This document shows, piece after piece, positions 54,422-63,972 of a DNA stretch of 64,000 nt; positions within the stretch are counted from its first letter, which is position 1; each line of letters begins with the position of its first letter. A program made the translations under genes and the position numbers. This DNA comes from Pseudomonadota bacterium (GTDB lineage Bacteria; Pseudomonadota; Gammaproteobacteria; Steroidobacterales; Steroidobacteraceae): assembly GCA_947449495.1 (NCBI GenBank), contig CANFSB010000001.1, forward strand, positions 1 through 64,000, given 5' to 3'. A model generated the notes under the pieces. It saw nothing but the letters and a program-made list of their open reading frames with translations, was not told the origin of the DNA and searched no databases.

Positions 54422-55027
54422 GTGACGCAGGTTCCTGCCTCCGCCGCGGCCGAGCGCAACAAACAACCTCTCCTGCAGCAGCTGTCACTGCTGCTGCCGG
54501 AGCAGGCTTCGGTGCTGGAGATCGCCTCCGGTACCGGGCAGCACGTGGCGCACTTTGCTGCGGCCCTGCCACACACGCGGTGGCAACCCACCGACGCCGA
54601 TCCCAGCCTGTTCGAATCTATCCGTCAGCGCTGTGCACATCCGCCTCTGACCAACGTACTGCCGCCGCTACCGCTGGATGTGCACCAGAGCGATTGGGGT
54701 GTCGGTCACGAGCACGACGCAGTACTGGCCATCAATCTCATCCATATCTCGCCTTGGAGCGCCACAGAGGCGCTGATGGCCGGCGCAGCAGCAGTCTTGA
54801 ATCCACACGGGCCACGGTTGCTGGTCCTGTATGGCCCCTATCTGCAAGCCGGCGTGGCCACAGCTGTCAGTAATCTGGATTTTGATGCCTCACTGCGCAG
54901 TCGCAATACACAGTGGGGCCTACGTGATTTGGATCTGGTGACGCGTGAAGCCGCCCGCCACGGCCTGCGACGACTGCTGGTGGAGCCGATGCCGGCCAAC
55001 AACCTGCTGCTGGCCTTTGCTGGCTGA
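54422..55027 (+). CDS. DUF938 SAM-dependent methyltransferase-like protein
   Basis: This 201-residue cytoplasmic protein is of the DUF938 family, with a class I methyltransferase core: AERNKQPLLQQLSLLLP, the SAM loop VLEIASGTGQHVAHFAAALP, and the motif AINLIHISPWSATEALM typical of the family. The substrate is unknown. It starts with GTG 15 bases after the DUF6152 stop, so it may be read through from the receptor operon, but its family is common elsewhere and the link is weak. It is convergent with the M1 peptidase gene. Confidence 0.88.
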   Translation: MTQVPASAAAERNKQPLLQQLSLLLPEQASVLEIASGTGQHVAHFAAALPHTRWQPTDADPSLFESIRQRCAHPPLTNVLPPLPLDVHQSDWGVGHEHDAVLAINLIHISPWSATEALMAGAAAVLNPHGPRLLVLYGPYLQAGVATAVSNLDFDASLRSRNTQWGLRDLDLVTREAARHGLRRLLVEPMPANNLLLAFAG

Positions 55028-55050
55028 CAACGCAGCGCTAACCCCAGAGG

Positions 55051-56970
55051 TCAGTGCGCTTTGGGCAGTGGCACCACTTTATCGACACTGCCCACAGTCA
55101 CCGAGTGATAGCCAGAACGAGTCGTCGCATAAATACGCTGCGCAATGGGCTTACCCCAGTCGCCCTGCCCCATCAAGTCAGTGAACAAGGGCAGTACAAA
55201 CTTGCGACGACCCTGGTCACCTAAAAACGCCTCCAGCTGCGGCACAGCGGGCGAATAGCGGTTGGCAATGGCCAAGCGTAACCAGGCAAAGCGCACTTCG
55301 CTGTTATGCGTTGCAGACAGCCCCATCGCTGTGTCGAGCTCCTGCAAACGCGCAGCGGAGAGCTTGCGCGGCAAGCCCTGCAACAGATGCACCCGCTCGG
55401 CAGTGTTCCAGCCCTTCACCTCACCCAAGGCCATGGCGCCGCGCGAGACGAACTGCGCCGCCAGCGCATCGAGTTGCGCAAAGCGCGGTGACTGCGGTGC
55501 AACGGCGGTTTGCGGCAGACCGCTGTCATAGGCCCAAGCGTGAGTGTTGATGCGTGCTTCCAGCGTTGCATCAGCAGCCAACAGGTGTTCGTTAAGGTCC
55601 CGCAGGAAGCCCGCCGTGGTCTGGGGCGAAAACGCATGGCGATCGAAATAGCCGCGCAGATAGACATCAAACCGCTCGCGCCCCGCAGCGGCTTCGATGC
55701 TGCGCAGAAAGGCTGCGCCCTTCTCGTAGGCAATATCGGTCATGCCGTCATCGGGATCGCGGCCAGCCAGATCGATGTGCAGTCGCGTGTCGGCTGGGGC
55801 TTTGTCACCCAGCGAGGTCAACTCGGACTGCAAGCTCTGCCAACCCAATTGCCGCAGCATCAGCGCCGCGTCCGGTCCGTAGACGCGCTCCATGATGCGA
55901 TTCTCGAAGTAAGTGGTGAAGCCTTCGTTGAGCCAGAAGTCCGACCACGTAGCGTTGGTCACCAGATTGCCCGACCAGCTGTGCGCCAGTTCATGAGCCA
56001 CCAGACTGACCAGCGACTTGTCGCCGGCCAGGATGGTGGGCGTGGCAAAGGTCAGACGCGGGTTTTCCATGCCGCCGAACGGAAACGACGGCGGCAGCAC
56101 CAACAAGTCGTAGCGGCCCCAGCGATACGGGCCATACAAAGACTCGGCGGCCTCGACCATACGCTCCACGTCTTCAAGCTCTGCGGCCGCGGCATCCAGC
56201 ATGACCGGCTCGGTATACACGCCCGTGCGCTGACCCAATGGCTTGAACTGGATGTCACCAATGGCAATGGCGATCAGATAGGGCGCCACCGGCTTATCCA
56301 TCGCAAAGCGCCACACGCGCCCACCCTCAACGCGCTCGCCTTCGGGGGTCTGCTGCTCGGCGCTCATCACGACGCGCAGCGGTTCGGGAGCAGTGATTTT
56401 GGCAGTCCATGTCTGGCGGATGCCGGGGCTGTCCTGAGTGGGCACCCACGTACGCGTCAAGATGGCTTCGCCCTGACTAAACAGATAAGGATGCTGTTTA
56501 CCCGCCGTCTGGGCGGGCGTTAGCCATTGCAGCGCGGCGGCGTTGGGGCTGGTGCGATAGCGCACTGTGATACGGCGAGCATTGCCGACAGTGACGGTGA
56601 GCTTGGCGCCCAATACCGCGTCTGGCTGCGCAAGCACCCAAGGCAGCGCTTTTCCTGCCGCGTCTTGGATTGCCTCAATGTCCAGATCTCGTGTGTCGAG
56701 CAGCACTTCGGTAACACCGGGCTGAACATCCAGATCTAGTGACGCAGTGCCGGCCAAGGTCTTGGCGGCAAAGTCCGCCGTCAGATCCAGATCCACATGC
56801 TGCACGCGTGCCGACAACGGCTGGGCATAGGAGTGCACATCGCGCGCCGTTTCGTCAGCCAGTACCGGCGCCACCTGACGGGTCGGTGGGACCGAACTTG
56901 GGGACTTGCCAGTGCAGGCAGCAAGCAAGGCACAGGCAATCAAGGGCAACAGACGCAAGAGTGTCGGCAT
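55051..56970 (-). CDS. M1 family zinc aminopeptidase, lipoprotein
   Basis: This 639-residue peptidase has the leukotriene-A4-hydrolase-like layout: GGMENPRL for the substrate N-terminus near residue 302, zinc motif HELAH at 326-330 and the third ligand Glu in NEGFTTYFE near residue 349, then a helical C-terminal domain. The N-terminus is a lipoprotein signal ending LLAAC, so it is probably tethered in the periplasm. It would release N-terminal residues from peptides. It is divergent from the ABC gene at 57023. Confidence 0.93.
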   Translation of the reverse strand: MPTLLRLLPLIACALLAACTGKSPSSVPPTRQVAPVLADETARDVHSYAQPLSARVQHVDLDLTADFAAKTLAGTASLDLDVQPGVTEVLLDTRDLDIEAIQDAAGKALPWVLAQPDAVLGAKLTVTVGNARRITVRYRTSPNAAALQWLTPAQTAGKQHPYLFSQGEAILTRTWVPTQDSPGIRQTWTAKITAPEPLRVVMSAEQQTPEGERVEGGRVWRFAMDKPVAPYLIAIAIGDIQFKPLGQRTGVYTEPVMLDAAAAELEDVERMVEAAESLYGPYRWGRYDLLVLPPSFPFGGMENPRLTFATPTILAGDKSLVSLVAHELAHSWSGNLVTNATWSDFWLNEGFTTYFENRIMERVYGPDAALMLRQLGWQSLQSELTSLGDKAPADTRLHIDLAGRDPDDGMTDIAYEKGAAFLRSIEAAAGRERFDVYLRGYFDRHAFSPQTTAGFLRDLNEHLLAADATLEARINTHAWAYDSGLPQTAVAPQSPRFAQLDALAAQFVSRGAMALGEVKGWNTAERVHLLQGLPRKLSAARLQELDTAMGLSATHNSEVRFAWLRLAIANRYSPAVPQLEAFLGDQGRRKFVLPLFTDLMGQGDWGKPIAQRIYATTRSGYHSVTVGSVDKVVPLPKAH

Positions 56971-57022
56971 GTTTGTCTTCCCACAGGTGCGTTACAACGC
57001 ACGGCTGCCGTACTCTAGCGAA

Positions 57023-57964
57023 ATGACAGACCTAATGCGCCCCGTCGCGCTGGACATCCAGAGCCTGAGCAAGACCTATAAAGCCGGTCACCACGCCCTG
57101 CGTAACATCAGCCTGCAGATCCCACGCGGCGAAATATTCGCCCTGCTAGGCCCCAACGGGGCCGGCAAAACCACCCTCATCGGCATTGCCTGCGGACTGG
57201 TCAATGCCACCAGCGGCAGCATCCACATCGAAGGCCATAATGTGGCCAGCGAGTTTCGCACCGCACGCAAACTGGTCGGTCTGGTCCCCCAAGAATTGAC
57301 CACCGAAGCCTTCGAAACCGTCCAAGCCGCAGTCGCGCACAGCCGGGGCCTATTCGGTCTGCAGCCAAATCCGTCCAAGCTCGAACAGGTGCTGCGCAGT
57401 TTGGCGCTGTGGGACAAGCGCGACACACGCGTCTCGCAACTATCAGGCGGCATGAAGCGTCGCGTGTTGATCGCCAAGGCCTTGGTGCATGAACCGCGCG
57501 TGTTGTTTTTGGATGAGCCTTCAGCGGGTGTTGATGTTGAACTGCGTCGCGACATTTGGAATGTGGTGCGTGGCCTGCGTGATCAAGGGGTGACCATCCT
57601 GCTGACTACGCACTACATCGAAGAAGCCGAGCAGATCGCCGATCGCGTCGGCGTAATCAACAAAGGCGAACTGGTGCTGGTCGAGGAAACACACTCCCTG
57701 ATACGACGCATGGGTCAGCGCCAGCTGGTGTTGAATCTGGTGTCGCCATTACAGCAGTTGCCTGCAGCATTGGCCCCGTGGGCCCCTGCACTGTCCGCAG
57801 ACGGCCTCTCCCTTCGTTGCAACTTTGCCCAAGACATCAGCGGCACCGAAACCGCTCTGCTACTGCAGACACTCAGTAGCGCAGCCATTGCAGTACGGGA
57901 CCTGCAAACGCAGCAGAGCTCACTAGAGGAAATCTTCGTACAACTGGTGCGGAGCAAGTCATGA
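57023..57964 (+). CDS. ABC transporter ATPase (YadG-like)
   Basis: This 313-residue ATPase has Walker A GPNGAGKTTLIGIA, signature LSGGMKRRVLIAKAL and Walker B VLFLDEPSAGVDVE, followed by a C-terminal region of about 90 residues. The order and the following ABC-2 permease match E. coli YadGH, whose substrate is not known. ATG 57023 is chosen because upstream codons fall in the divergent promoter; a second in-frame ATG is at 57035. It overlaps the permease gene by four bases. Confidence 0.92.
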   Translation: MTDLMRPVALDIQSLSKTYKAGHHALRNISLQIPRGEIFALLGPNGAGKTTLIGIACGLVNATSGSIHIEGHNVASEFRTARKLVGLVPQELTTEAFETVQAAVAHSRGLFGLQPNPSKLEQVLRSLALWDKRDTRVSQLSGGMKRRVLIAKALVHEPRVLFLDEPSAGVDVELRRDIWNVVRGLRDQGVTILLTTHYIEEAEQIADRVGVINKGELVLVEETHSLIRRMGQRQLVLNLVSPLQQLPAALAPWAPALSADGLSLRCNFAQDISGTETALLLQTLSSAAIAVRDLQTQQSSLEEIFVQLVRSKS

Positions 57965-58722
57965 ATATCGAAGCAATCAAAGCCATCTATCGCTTCGAGA
58001 TGGCGCGCACTTTTCGCACCATGGTGCAAAGCATCTTGGCACCGGTGCTGACCACATCCCTTTATTTCATCGTCTTTGGTGCGGCTATCGGCAGCCGTAT
58101 GACCGGCATCGGCGAGGTGTCCTACGGCGCCTTTATCGTGCCGGGTTTGATCATGCTGTCGGTGCTGACCGAAAGCATCGGCAACGCCTCATTCGGCATA
58201 CACATGCCCAAGTGGTCGGGCACCATCTTTGAGCTGCTCTCTGCACCGGTCTCAACCACTGAGATCGTGCTGGGCTATGTCGGCGCGGCAACCACCAAGT
58301 CAGTGATGATCGGTCTGGTCATCTTGGCAACTTCCACGCTGTTTGTGCCGCTGCAGGTGCTCCATCCGGGATGGATGCTGCTGATGCTGTTGGTCACCGC
58401 TTTTGCCTTCAGCTTGTTTGGTTTCATGCTGGGCATCTGGGCCACCAGCTGGGAAAAGCTCACCATCGTGCCCAGCCTGGTGATTACACCGCTGGCCTTC
58501 CTCGGCGGCAGTTTTTACTCGCTGGACGTGCTGCCGCCGCTGTGGCGCACGGTCACGCTATTTAATCCGGTGGTGTATCTGGTCAGCACGTTCCGTTGGT
58601 GCTTCCACGGCAAAGCCGACGTGAACTTAATTGGCAGCATCGCATTCATTGCTGCCTTCGTGGCCCTATGTCTTGCCATCACCACCTGGATGATCCGCAG
58701 CGGCTGGCGCCTGCGCAGCTGA
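57961..58722 (+). CDS. ABC-2 type permease (YadH-like)
   Basis: This 253-residue inner-membrane protein has six hydrophobic helices and the ABC-2 signature region VPSLVITPLAFLGGSFYSLDVLPPLW. It begins NIEAIKAIYRFEMARTFRT like E. coli YadH. With the ATPase it would form an exporter. It is convergent with the emrB-like gene, two bases separating the stops. Confidence 0.93.
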   Translation: MNIEAIKAIYRFEMARTFRTMVQSILAPVLTTSLYFIVFGAAIGSRMTGIGEVSYGAFIVPGLIMLSVLTESIGNASFGIHMPKWSGTIFELLSAPVSTTEIVLGYVGAATTKSVMIGLVILATSTLFVPLQVLHPGWMLLMLLVTAFAFSLFGFMLGIWATSWEKLTIVPSLVITPLAFLGGSFYSLDVLPPLWRTVTLFNPVVYLVSTFRWCFHGKADVNLIGSIAFIAAFVALCLAITTWMIRSGWRLRS

Positions 58723-58724
58723 GG

Positions 58725-60290
58725 CTAGTGCCCGCCAGCGCGCGTGCCGGCAGCACCAAACGGCGGACGTGCCAGCCAGATGAACGGAATCATCGTGATG
58801 TACAGCACGAATAGCAGCATGAACACATCGTTGGCACCCAGCGTCGAAGCCTGACCGCCGATCACGCGTTCCATCACTGCTTGGGCCGGCACGCCTTCGA
58901 TGCCCAACTGCCCAAGCTGCGCCTGATAGGCCAGCGTGTTGGGTGCATTGGCGGCTACGGTCTGAATCAATTGGCCGTGGTGATACTCAGTGCGGTCACT
59001 CCACAGCCATACGCAGACTGCCGTCGATAAGCTACCGGAAATGGTGCGCAGAAAGTTGGATAGACCGGCTGCCGAGGCAAGCTCATTGCCTGACACACCC
59101 GCCATGATGATTTGGTTGATAGGCAGGAAGAACAGAGCCAGCCCGAAGCCTTGCAAGATGCGCGGCGTGGCCAATTGCATGAAGCTTGCTTGGTCGTTGA
59201 GCTTGGACACCCAGAACAGGCTGGCGGCAAAGACACAAAACGCAAAAGTAGGCGCTGCCCGCAGGTTAATGCGGTGAATGTTCTTGCCGATGACCGGTGC
59301 CAGAAACAGCGCCACCACCCCGACTGGGGCAATGGCATAGCCGGCCCAGGTGCTGGTATAGCCGAGCGTGGTTTGCAGCCACAGCGGAAACACAACGTTC
59401 ACACCCATGAAGGCAAAGTAGCCCGCACTAATTGCCAGCGAGCCAACAACGAAATTGCGGCGTGTGAACAAGTGCAGATCGACAATTGGATGCGGATCGG
59501 TCAATTCCCATGGAATCAAAAAAGCCAGCGCCACCACTGAGATGGCCGCTGCGGCTTGAATACGGCCGGAAGCAAACCAGTTGAGATCGTTACCGTTGTC
59601 CAGCAGGTACTGCAGGCTGGCCACACCAACCACCAGCAATATCAGACCGACGAAATCGACCGGCACTTTTACCTTCACCGACTCGCGCCGCCGCAAAATG
59701 ATCCAAGAGGAAATAGCGGCAAGCACACCGACAGGTACGTTGATGTAGAACAGCCAAGGCCATGACCAATTGTCGGTGATGTAGCCGCCGAGAATAGGAC
59801 CAAACACCGGCGCACAGATGATGACCATTGCCCACAAGCCCAATGCCAAGCCGCGCAGATGCACTGGGTAGTTGCGAATCAGCAGTGCCTGAGCCACCGA
59901 CATCATTGGACCGGATACAAAGCCCTGCATCAAACGGCAGGCAATCAACATCGGCATGCTGGTGGCTAAACCGCACAGAGCCGAGAAAATGACGAACAGC
60001 CAGATCGAAGTGACGAAGGTGCGCACCTCGCCAAAACGGCGCCCGATCCATCCGGCCAAGGGTTGCACCACCGCAGCGGCCAGCATGTACGAACTAATCG
60101 ACCAAGTGCCCTCCGAGGGACTGACCCCCAAGCTGCCGGCAATCGAGGGCACCGACACGTTGACAATGGTCATGTCGAGCACTTCCATGAAGCTCGACAC
60201 AGCGATCGACAACGTGAGCATCACCAGCGCGATACCGCGCAGGGGTGGATATTCGCCGGGCGCAAGCTCGGCGCCAGGCTGCTGTGCCAT
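58725..60290 (-). CDS. DHA2 multidrug efflux permease (EmrB-like)
   Basis: This is a 521-residue major-facilitator proton antiporter with 14 predicted helices. The conserved motifs FMEVLDMTIVNVSVP, GWIGRRFGEVRTF and PVFGPILGGYITDNWSWPWLF are typical of EmrB/QacA transporters. It would move lipophilic drugs or acids from the membrane to the EmrA adaptor. It starts two bases after the emrA stop, as the last gene of a marR-led operon. Confidence 0.94.
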   Translation of the reverse strand: MAQQPGAELAPGEYPPLRGIALVMLTLSIAVSSFMEVLDMTIVNVSVPSIAGSLGVSPSEGTWSISSYMLAAAVVQPLAGWIGRRFGEVRTFVTSIWLFVIFSALCGLATSMPMLIACRLMQGFVSGPMMSVAQALLIRNYPVHLRGLALGLWAMVIICAPVFGPILGGYITDNWSWPWLFYINVPVGVLAAISSWIILRRRESVKVKVPVDFVGLILLVVGVASLQYLLDNGNDLNWFASGRIQAAAAISVVALAFLIPWELTDPHPIVDLHLFTRRNFVVGSLAISAGYFAFMGVNVVFPLWLQTTLGYTSTWAGYAIAPVGVVALFLAPVIGKNIHRINLRAAPTFAFCVFAASLFWVSKLNDQASFMQLATPRILQGFGLALFFLPINQIIMAGVSGNELASAAGLSNFLRTISGSLSTAVCVWLWSDRTEYHHGQLIQTVAANAPNTLAYQAQLGQLGIEGVPAQAVMERVIGGQASTLGANDVFMLLFVLYITMIPFIWLARPPFGAAGTRAGGH

Positions 60291-60292
60291 GG

Positions 60293-61450
60293 TTAGCGCG
60301 CCGTGCCGCCGTTGCGCGCAATGATTGCTGCGGCGGCTGCATCAGCCTTGCTCAAGTCCGCAGTGTAGACAGCGGTTGAGGGGCGCTGAGCTGCCTCAGA
60401 TACCTTGGCCAGCACCTCGCCACTGCGGTCATGCGTATCGACATACACGGTAGTCGACAGACCAATGCGCAGTGGCCGCTCGGCAAGTTCCTGCGCATCC
60501 AATGAGACCTTGACCGGCACACGCTGTACAACTTTGATCCAGTTACCGCTGGCGTTCTGCGGCGGCAACAGCGAGAAGGCTCCACCGGTCCCGGCCGCCA
60601 AACCCACAACACGACCGTGGTACTTGCCCTTGCCGCCGTAGATATCGCTCTCAATCTCAACCGTTTGGCCAAGGCGCAAGTTGCGCAGTTGGTTTTCCTT
60701 GAAGTTGGCATCAATCCACAGGTCATCCAGCGCGATGACACTCATCAGCGGCTGACCTGCGGCGATTCGCTGGCCCAGCTGCACATTGCGCTGCGCAACG
60801 TAGCCGCGGATAGGCGCAACGATGGCATTACGGTGCGCACTGACGTACGCATCGCGATAGCGCGCCAGCGCCTCCAGCACCAAAGGATTATCACGCACAG
60901 CCCCGCCATCAATCAGGGCATGGGCGGCCGCCGCCTGGCGCTGCGACTGCTGCAGAGCAAGCTCTGCCAGTTTGACGGTGTCCTGTACATGACGCAGTTC
61001 TTCGGCTGCAATGGCCTGACCGGCCACCAGCGGTTGACGCTGTTTGAGATCGATCTGCGCGCGATTGAGCTCCAGACGGCGCTGGGCAATGCTGGAATCG
61101 TATTGCTGCGCCACTTCGCGTTGCTGACGAACTTGGCGAACCGACTGCGCCAACTGCGCTTCCGCACGCGAGAGTGCTGTGGCGGCATCCACCGGATCCA
61201 GCCTGACCAGCACCTGCCCTGCTTCAACCAGCGCGGTGTTGTCGACTGTCACCTCAACCACAGTGCCCGCTACTTGCGAAGAAATGCCAACTTGATGGCC
61301 GGCTACATAGGCGTCATCGGTGTGCTCACGCAGACCCCAGACGTAATGCGACATCAACCACCAGGCAGCACCGATTACGGCAAACAGCACTGCCAACGTG
61401 CTGAGGATCCGGCGGCGCTTGCCAGAGGGAGCAGGAGCGACTTCGTTCAT
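60293..61450 (-). CDS. EmrA-like membrane fusion protein
   Basis: This 385-residue periplasmic adaptor of the HlyD family has one N-terminal membrane helix (ILSTLAVLFAVIGAAWWLM), the biotinyl-lipoyl half motif AGTVVEVTVDNTALVEAGQ, a long helical hairpin (residues about 90-200) and the second half APIRGYVAQRNVQLGQRIAAG. It links EmrB to the outer-membrane channel. The ATG overlaps the stop of the outer-membrane factor gene. Confidence 0.94.
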   Translation of the reverse strand: MNEVAPAPSGKRRRILSTLAVLFAVIGAAWWLMSHYVWGLREHTDDAYVAGHQVGISSQVAGTVVEVTVDNTALVEAGQVLVRLDPVDAATALSRAEAQLAQSVRQVRQQREVAQQYDSSIAQRRLELNRAQIDLKQRQPLVAGQAIAAEELRHVQDTVKLAELALQQSQRQAAAAHALIDGGAVRDNPLVLEALARYRDAYVSAHRNAIVAPIRGYVAQRNVQLGQRIAAGQPLMSVIALDDLWIDANFKENQLRNLRLGQTVEIESDIYGGKGKYHGRVVGLAAGTGGAFSLLPPQNASGNWIKVVQRVPVKVSLDAQELAERPLRIGLSTTVYVDTHDRSGEVLAKVSEAAQRPSTAVYTADLSKADAAAAAIIARNGGTAR

Positions 61451-62877
61451 GGCTTGTCTTCCATTGCGTGATAACCGCCGCCGAGTGCGCGCTGCAGCGC
61501 AATATCGGCCGTCAGGGCGGCGAATTGGAGTTGTACCAGCGCATCGCGGCTGGCGAGTTGTTCAAGTTGCAGAGACAGCAGCGACCGTTGATCGGTCAGG
61601 CCTGCCTGAAGGCGCGCGTCAGCGGCGGCCGACAACGCCTGCAGTTGCAGCATCTGCTGGTTGCGCTGCTGCACTTGCACAGCAGCGGTCAGTCCATTGG
61701 ACACGGCGACACCGACTTCGCGTGCCGCCATGAACACGGCCGAATCGTATTCAGCCACCGCTGTTCGCAGCTGAGACTGGCGTGCAGCAAAGCGCGCGTC
61801 GCGCAATCCACCATCAAACAATGGCAGATGAATGGCCGCACCCACAGAAGGCACTGCGCTACCGGCTCGCAGCAACTTCCCGAGCTCAATGCTCTCAAGG
61901 CCGACCAGTGCACGCAGACTGACATCGGGGTAGTACTCGGCCCGTGCGCCAACCAGATCTTGTTGCAGCGCCTCGACGCGCCAGCGACTGGCGGCGACAT
62001 CCGGGCGGTGCGCAATCAAATCCAAACTGGCGGACGCAGGCAGTTGCAGATCGACCGTGGGCAAGGGCTTGACCGGCGGGTTCTTGATCTCCAGTTCCAC
62101 ACCACCTAACAGCGCCGCCATAGCCACTCGCCGAAGTTGAGCAGCGCCCTGCAACGCAGCAACCTGTTCTTGCACGCCTGCCTGCTCTTGAGCAATGCGA
62201 TGTGCTGTGTCGCCGTTATCTAATTGGGCAGCGATGCGCTGCTGAGTCAGTGCGGCCTGACGCTGCAGCACGGCCTGACGCTGTTGGAGCAACAGCAGCC
62301 GCTGCTGCTCGTGCTGCCAGCCAAAATACATCTCTACCACGGCCGCAGTAATCTGCAGTCCGGCTGCCTGGCGCTCGGCATCCGCTGCGCGCGACTCGTC
62401 TATCACAGCGGCTATGCCAGCACGCTGCTTGCCCCACCAGTCAAAGCTGTAACGGGCACTGACACCCAGATCAGCCATGTTATAGGCGCTGAAACCCAAG
62501 TACTGATGCGGGAACAAACCATTGTCACTAAGCCGCTGTCGACTCAGGCTGGCACTGCTCTCCACCTGCAACCCCAAAGAGGCGCCGGTGACTCGCACCG
62601 CCTCAACTGCAGTGGCAAACCGTGCATCGGCAGCACCGAGACTGGGCGCGTTGGCCAAGGCCAGATCAACCAGTTGGTTTAGATCCGAGTCTTGATAGAT
62701 GTGCCACCAGCGCCCCGCAGGCCATTGACCACCAGCTGGTGCCTCAGCAACCAGCAAGCGCACCTTCTGGCGTAACTGCGTCGACTGCGGCGCTGCGGGC
62801 GGTGTGGCACAGGCCGTTAGCAACCAAACCAGCGAGGTAGCCAACACGGGCAACCGCACTGCGGACAACAGACTCAT
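61447..62877 (-). CDS. Outer-membrane efflux lipoprotein (NodT/TolC family)
   Basis: This 476-residue outer-membrane channel starts with a lipoprotein signal ending LLTAC (Cys near residue 22) and contains two TolC repeats of long helices and strands (LGVSARYSFDWWGKQRAGI in its core SARYSFDWWGKQ, and GAAIHLPLFDGGLRDARFA). Together with EmrA and EmrB it would complete a three-part pump, so all components are encoded in one operon. The ATG overlaps the marR stop (ATGA). Confidence 0.93.
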   Translation of the reverse strand: MSLLSAVRLPVLATSLVWLLTACATPPAAPQSTQLRQKVRLLVAEAPAGGQWPAGRWWHIYQDSDLNQLVDLALANAPSLGAADARFATAVEAVRVTGASLGLQVESSASLSRQRLSDNGLFPHQYLGFSAYNMADLGVSARYSFDWWGKQRAGIAAVIDESRAADAERQAAGLQITAAVVEMYFGWQHEQQRLLLLQQRQAVLQRQAALTQQRIAAQLDNGDTAHRIAQEQAGVQEQVAALQGAAQLRRVAMAALLGGVELEIKNPPVKPLPTVDLQLPASASLDLIAHRPDVAASRWRVEALQQDLVGARAEYYPDVSLRALVGLESIELGKLLRAGSAVPSVGAAIHLPLFDGGLRDARFAARQSQLRTAVAEYDSAVFMAAREVGVAVSNGLTAAVQVQQRNQQMLQLQALSAAADARLQAGLTDQRSLLSLQLEQLASRDALVQLQFAALTADIALQRALGGGYHAMEDKP

Positions 62878-63404
62878 GGCTCGCTCCTGTCATCAATCAG
62901 AGTCGGCGCTGCATCCAGTGCAGCCACCAGGCGTTTCAGATCTTCCATCAGTCGATTCAGGTCGGCCGGCTCAAACTCGCCGAACAGGCTGCGCGTGAAA
63001 TCGGACATCTGCGGCAGCAGTCGCTCCATCAAGGCATCGCCTTCGGGCGTCAGTCGCAACATGAGCCGCCGACGATCCTGTTCGCTGGGAGTGCGTGTGA
63101 TGAGCCCCCGTTGCAACAACGCGTCGCTGACACGGGTCATGTTTGCGGGGCTCTGGGCCAGATGGCCGCCCAGATCACTGGGGCACACCTGCTCATTGCT
63201 GTGGGCAAACAAAATGCTCAGCGTACGGAATTCGACTTCGTTGAGTCCCGCAGGCCGCAGGAACTGATCCATGCGCGCCACCAGATCGCGGGTGAGCAGC
63301 GTAAGGGTGCGCAGGATGAGTGCCTGACCGACAGGCAGTGTCGGTACACGCGCGGCAACCCGCTCTATACCCGCTTGAACACGGGCGACCTGCGCCAAAG
63401 ACAT
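62874..63404 (-). CDS. MarR-family transcriptional regulator
   Basis: This 176-residue repressor has a winged helix (EFRTLSILFAHSNEQVCPSD in its core, then LAQSPANMTRVSDALLQRGLI and the wing RTPSEQDRRRLMLRLTPEG). It is the first gene of the efflux operon and would release its DNA site on binding a pump substrate. A perfect palindrome at 63433-63454, 29 bases before the start, is the obvious operator, so autorepression is expected. Confidence 0.94.
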   Translation of the reverse strand: MSLAQVARVQAGIERVAARVPTLPVGQALILRTLTLLTRDLVARMDQFLRPAGLNEVEFRTLSILFAHSNEQVCPSDLGGHLAQSPANMTRVSDALLQRGLITRTPSEQDRRRLMLRLTPEGDALMERLLPQMSDFTRSLFGEFEPADLNRLMEDLKRLVAALDAAPTLIDDRSEP

Positions 63405-63432
63405 GAGTACCGACCTGTGACCTTATCGTCGA

Positions 63433-63454
63433 GATATTTTACCCTGAAAATATC
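63433..63454. promoter_or_regulatory. Palindromic operator of marR-efflux operon
   Basis: GATATTTT and AAAATATC form a perfect 8-bp inverted repeat around ACCCTG, with two further matching C-G pairs beyond one mismatch. On the reverse strand the inner part reads GGTAAAATATC, so a -10-like TAAAAT lies inside the site. Such 16-22 bp palindromes are typical MarR sites. Confidence 0.7.
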
Positions 63455-63473
63455 GCGCGCGGTAAGAACTTGG

Positions 63474-63869
63474 TCAGCTATTGACGACCCGTCCAGAGTG
63501 CCCGGCACGCAGCGCCCCCAGATCGACAATCCGGTCCTCATCGGCTGTCTGCGGCAAGGTTTGGGCAACGACCGACTCGAGCCGCGGAAACGGCTTGCCA
63601 TCAAACAGCCGGTTGTTGCTGTTGGTCAGCCAACGATCGATGTGGAGGCAAAAACGCTCGATGGCCTGACGGCGCAACGTGGCCATGCCCTCTTCGCCCA
63701 ATATACGTTCATGAGCAGCACTGACCTGCCACCACCACTGCAGGCGATCGACTTTGTCGCCCTCAAAGTAGGGCAGGTTGATGGTGAAGCGGCGTCCCTG
63801 ACGGCTGGAGCCAATCTCAGCGTGAGCGAAATAGGCTTCGAGCGGATGCGGCAAGTCGATAAGCGTCAT
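63474..63869 (-). CDS. Unknown protein, 131 residues
   Basis: I do not recognise this protein. It begins MTLIDLPHPLEAYFAHAEIG, has the strand-like RQGRRFTINLPYFEGDK, a tryptophan cluster LQWWWQV and a helical LRRQAIERFCLHIDRWLTN. There is no signal or membrane segment, so it is probably cytoplasmic. ATG 63869 is chosen, with TTG just upstream. It is in the same direction as marR, and the marR operator follows its stop, so it is likely a separate unit. Confidence 0.55.
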   Translation of the reverse strand: MTLIDLPHPLEAYFAHAEIGSSRQGRRFTINLPYFEGDKVDRLQWWWQVSAAHERILGEEGMATLRRQAIERFCLHIDRWLTNSNNRLFDGKPFPRLESVVAQTLPQTADEDRIVDLGALRAGHSGRVVNS

Positions 63870-63937
63870 CAATCGATCCGTTATTCACTGAGTGGTCACG
63901 ATGACCACCGGCCACGTGCGGCACAGATGATAAACGC

Positions 63938-63972
63938 AATCACACGCGGCCTGATAGACGCCGCGTGTGATT
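63938..63972. terminator. 13-bp inverted repeat, probable terminator
   Basis: AATCACACGCGGC and GCCGCGTGTGATT form a perfect 13-bp stem with a nine-base loop. On the reverse strand a possible coding end (codons for Arg-Arg-Gly-Gly then TAA at 63984-63986) runs in from beyond the window edge, so this may terminate that unseen gene. The T run after it is short (GCGTTTATC). Confidence 0.5.
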
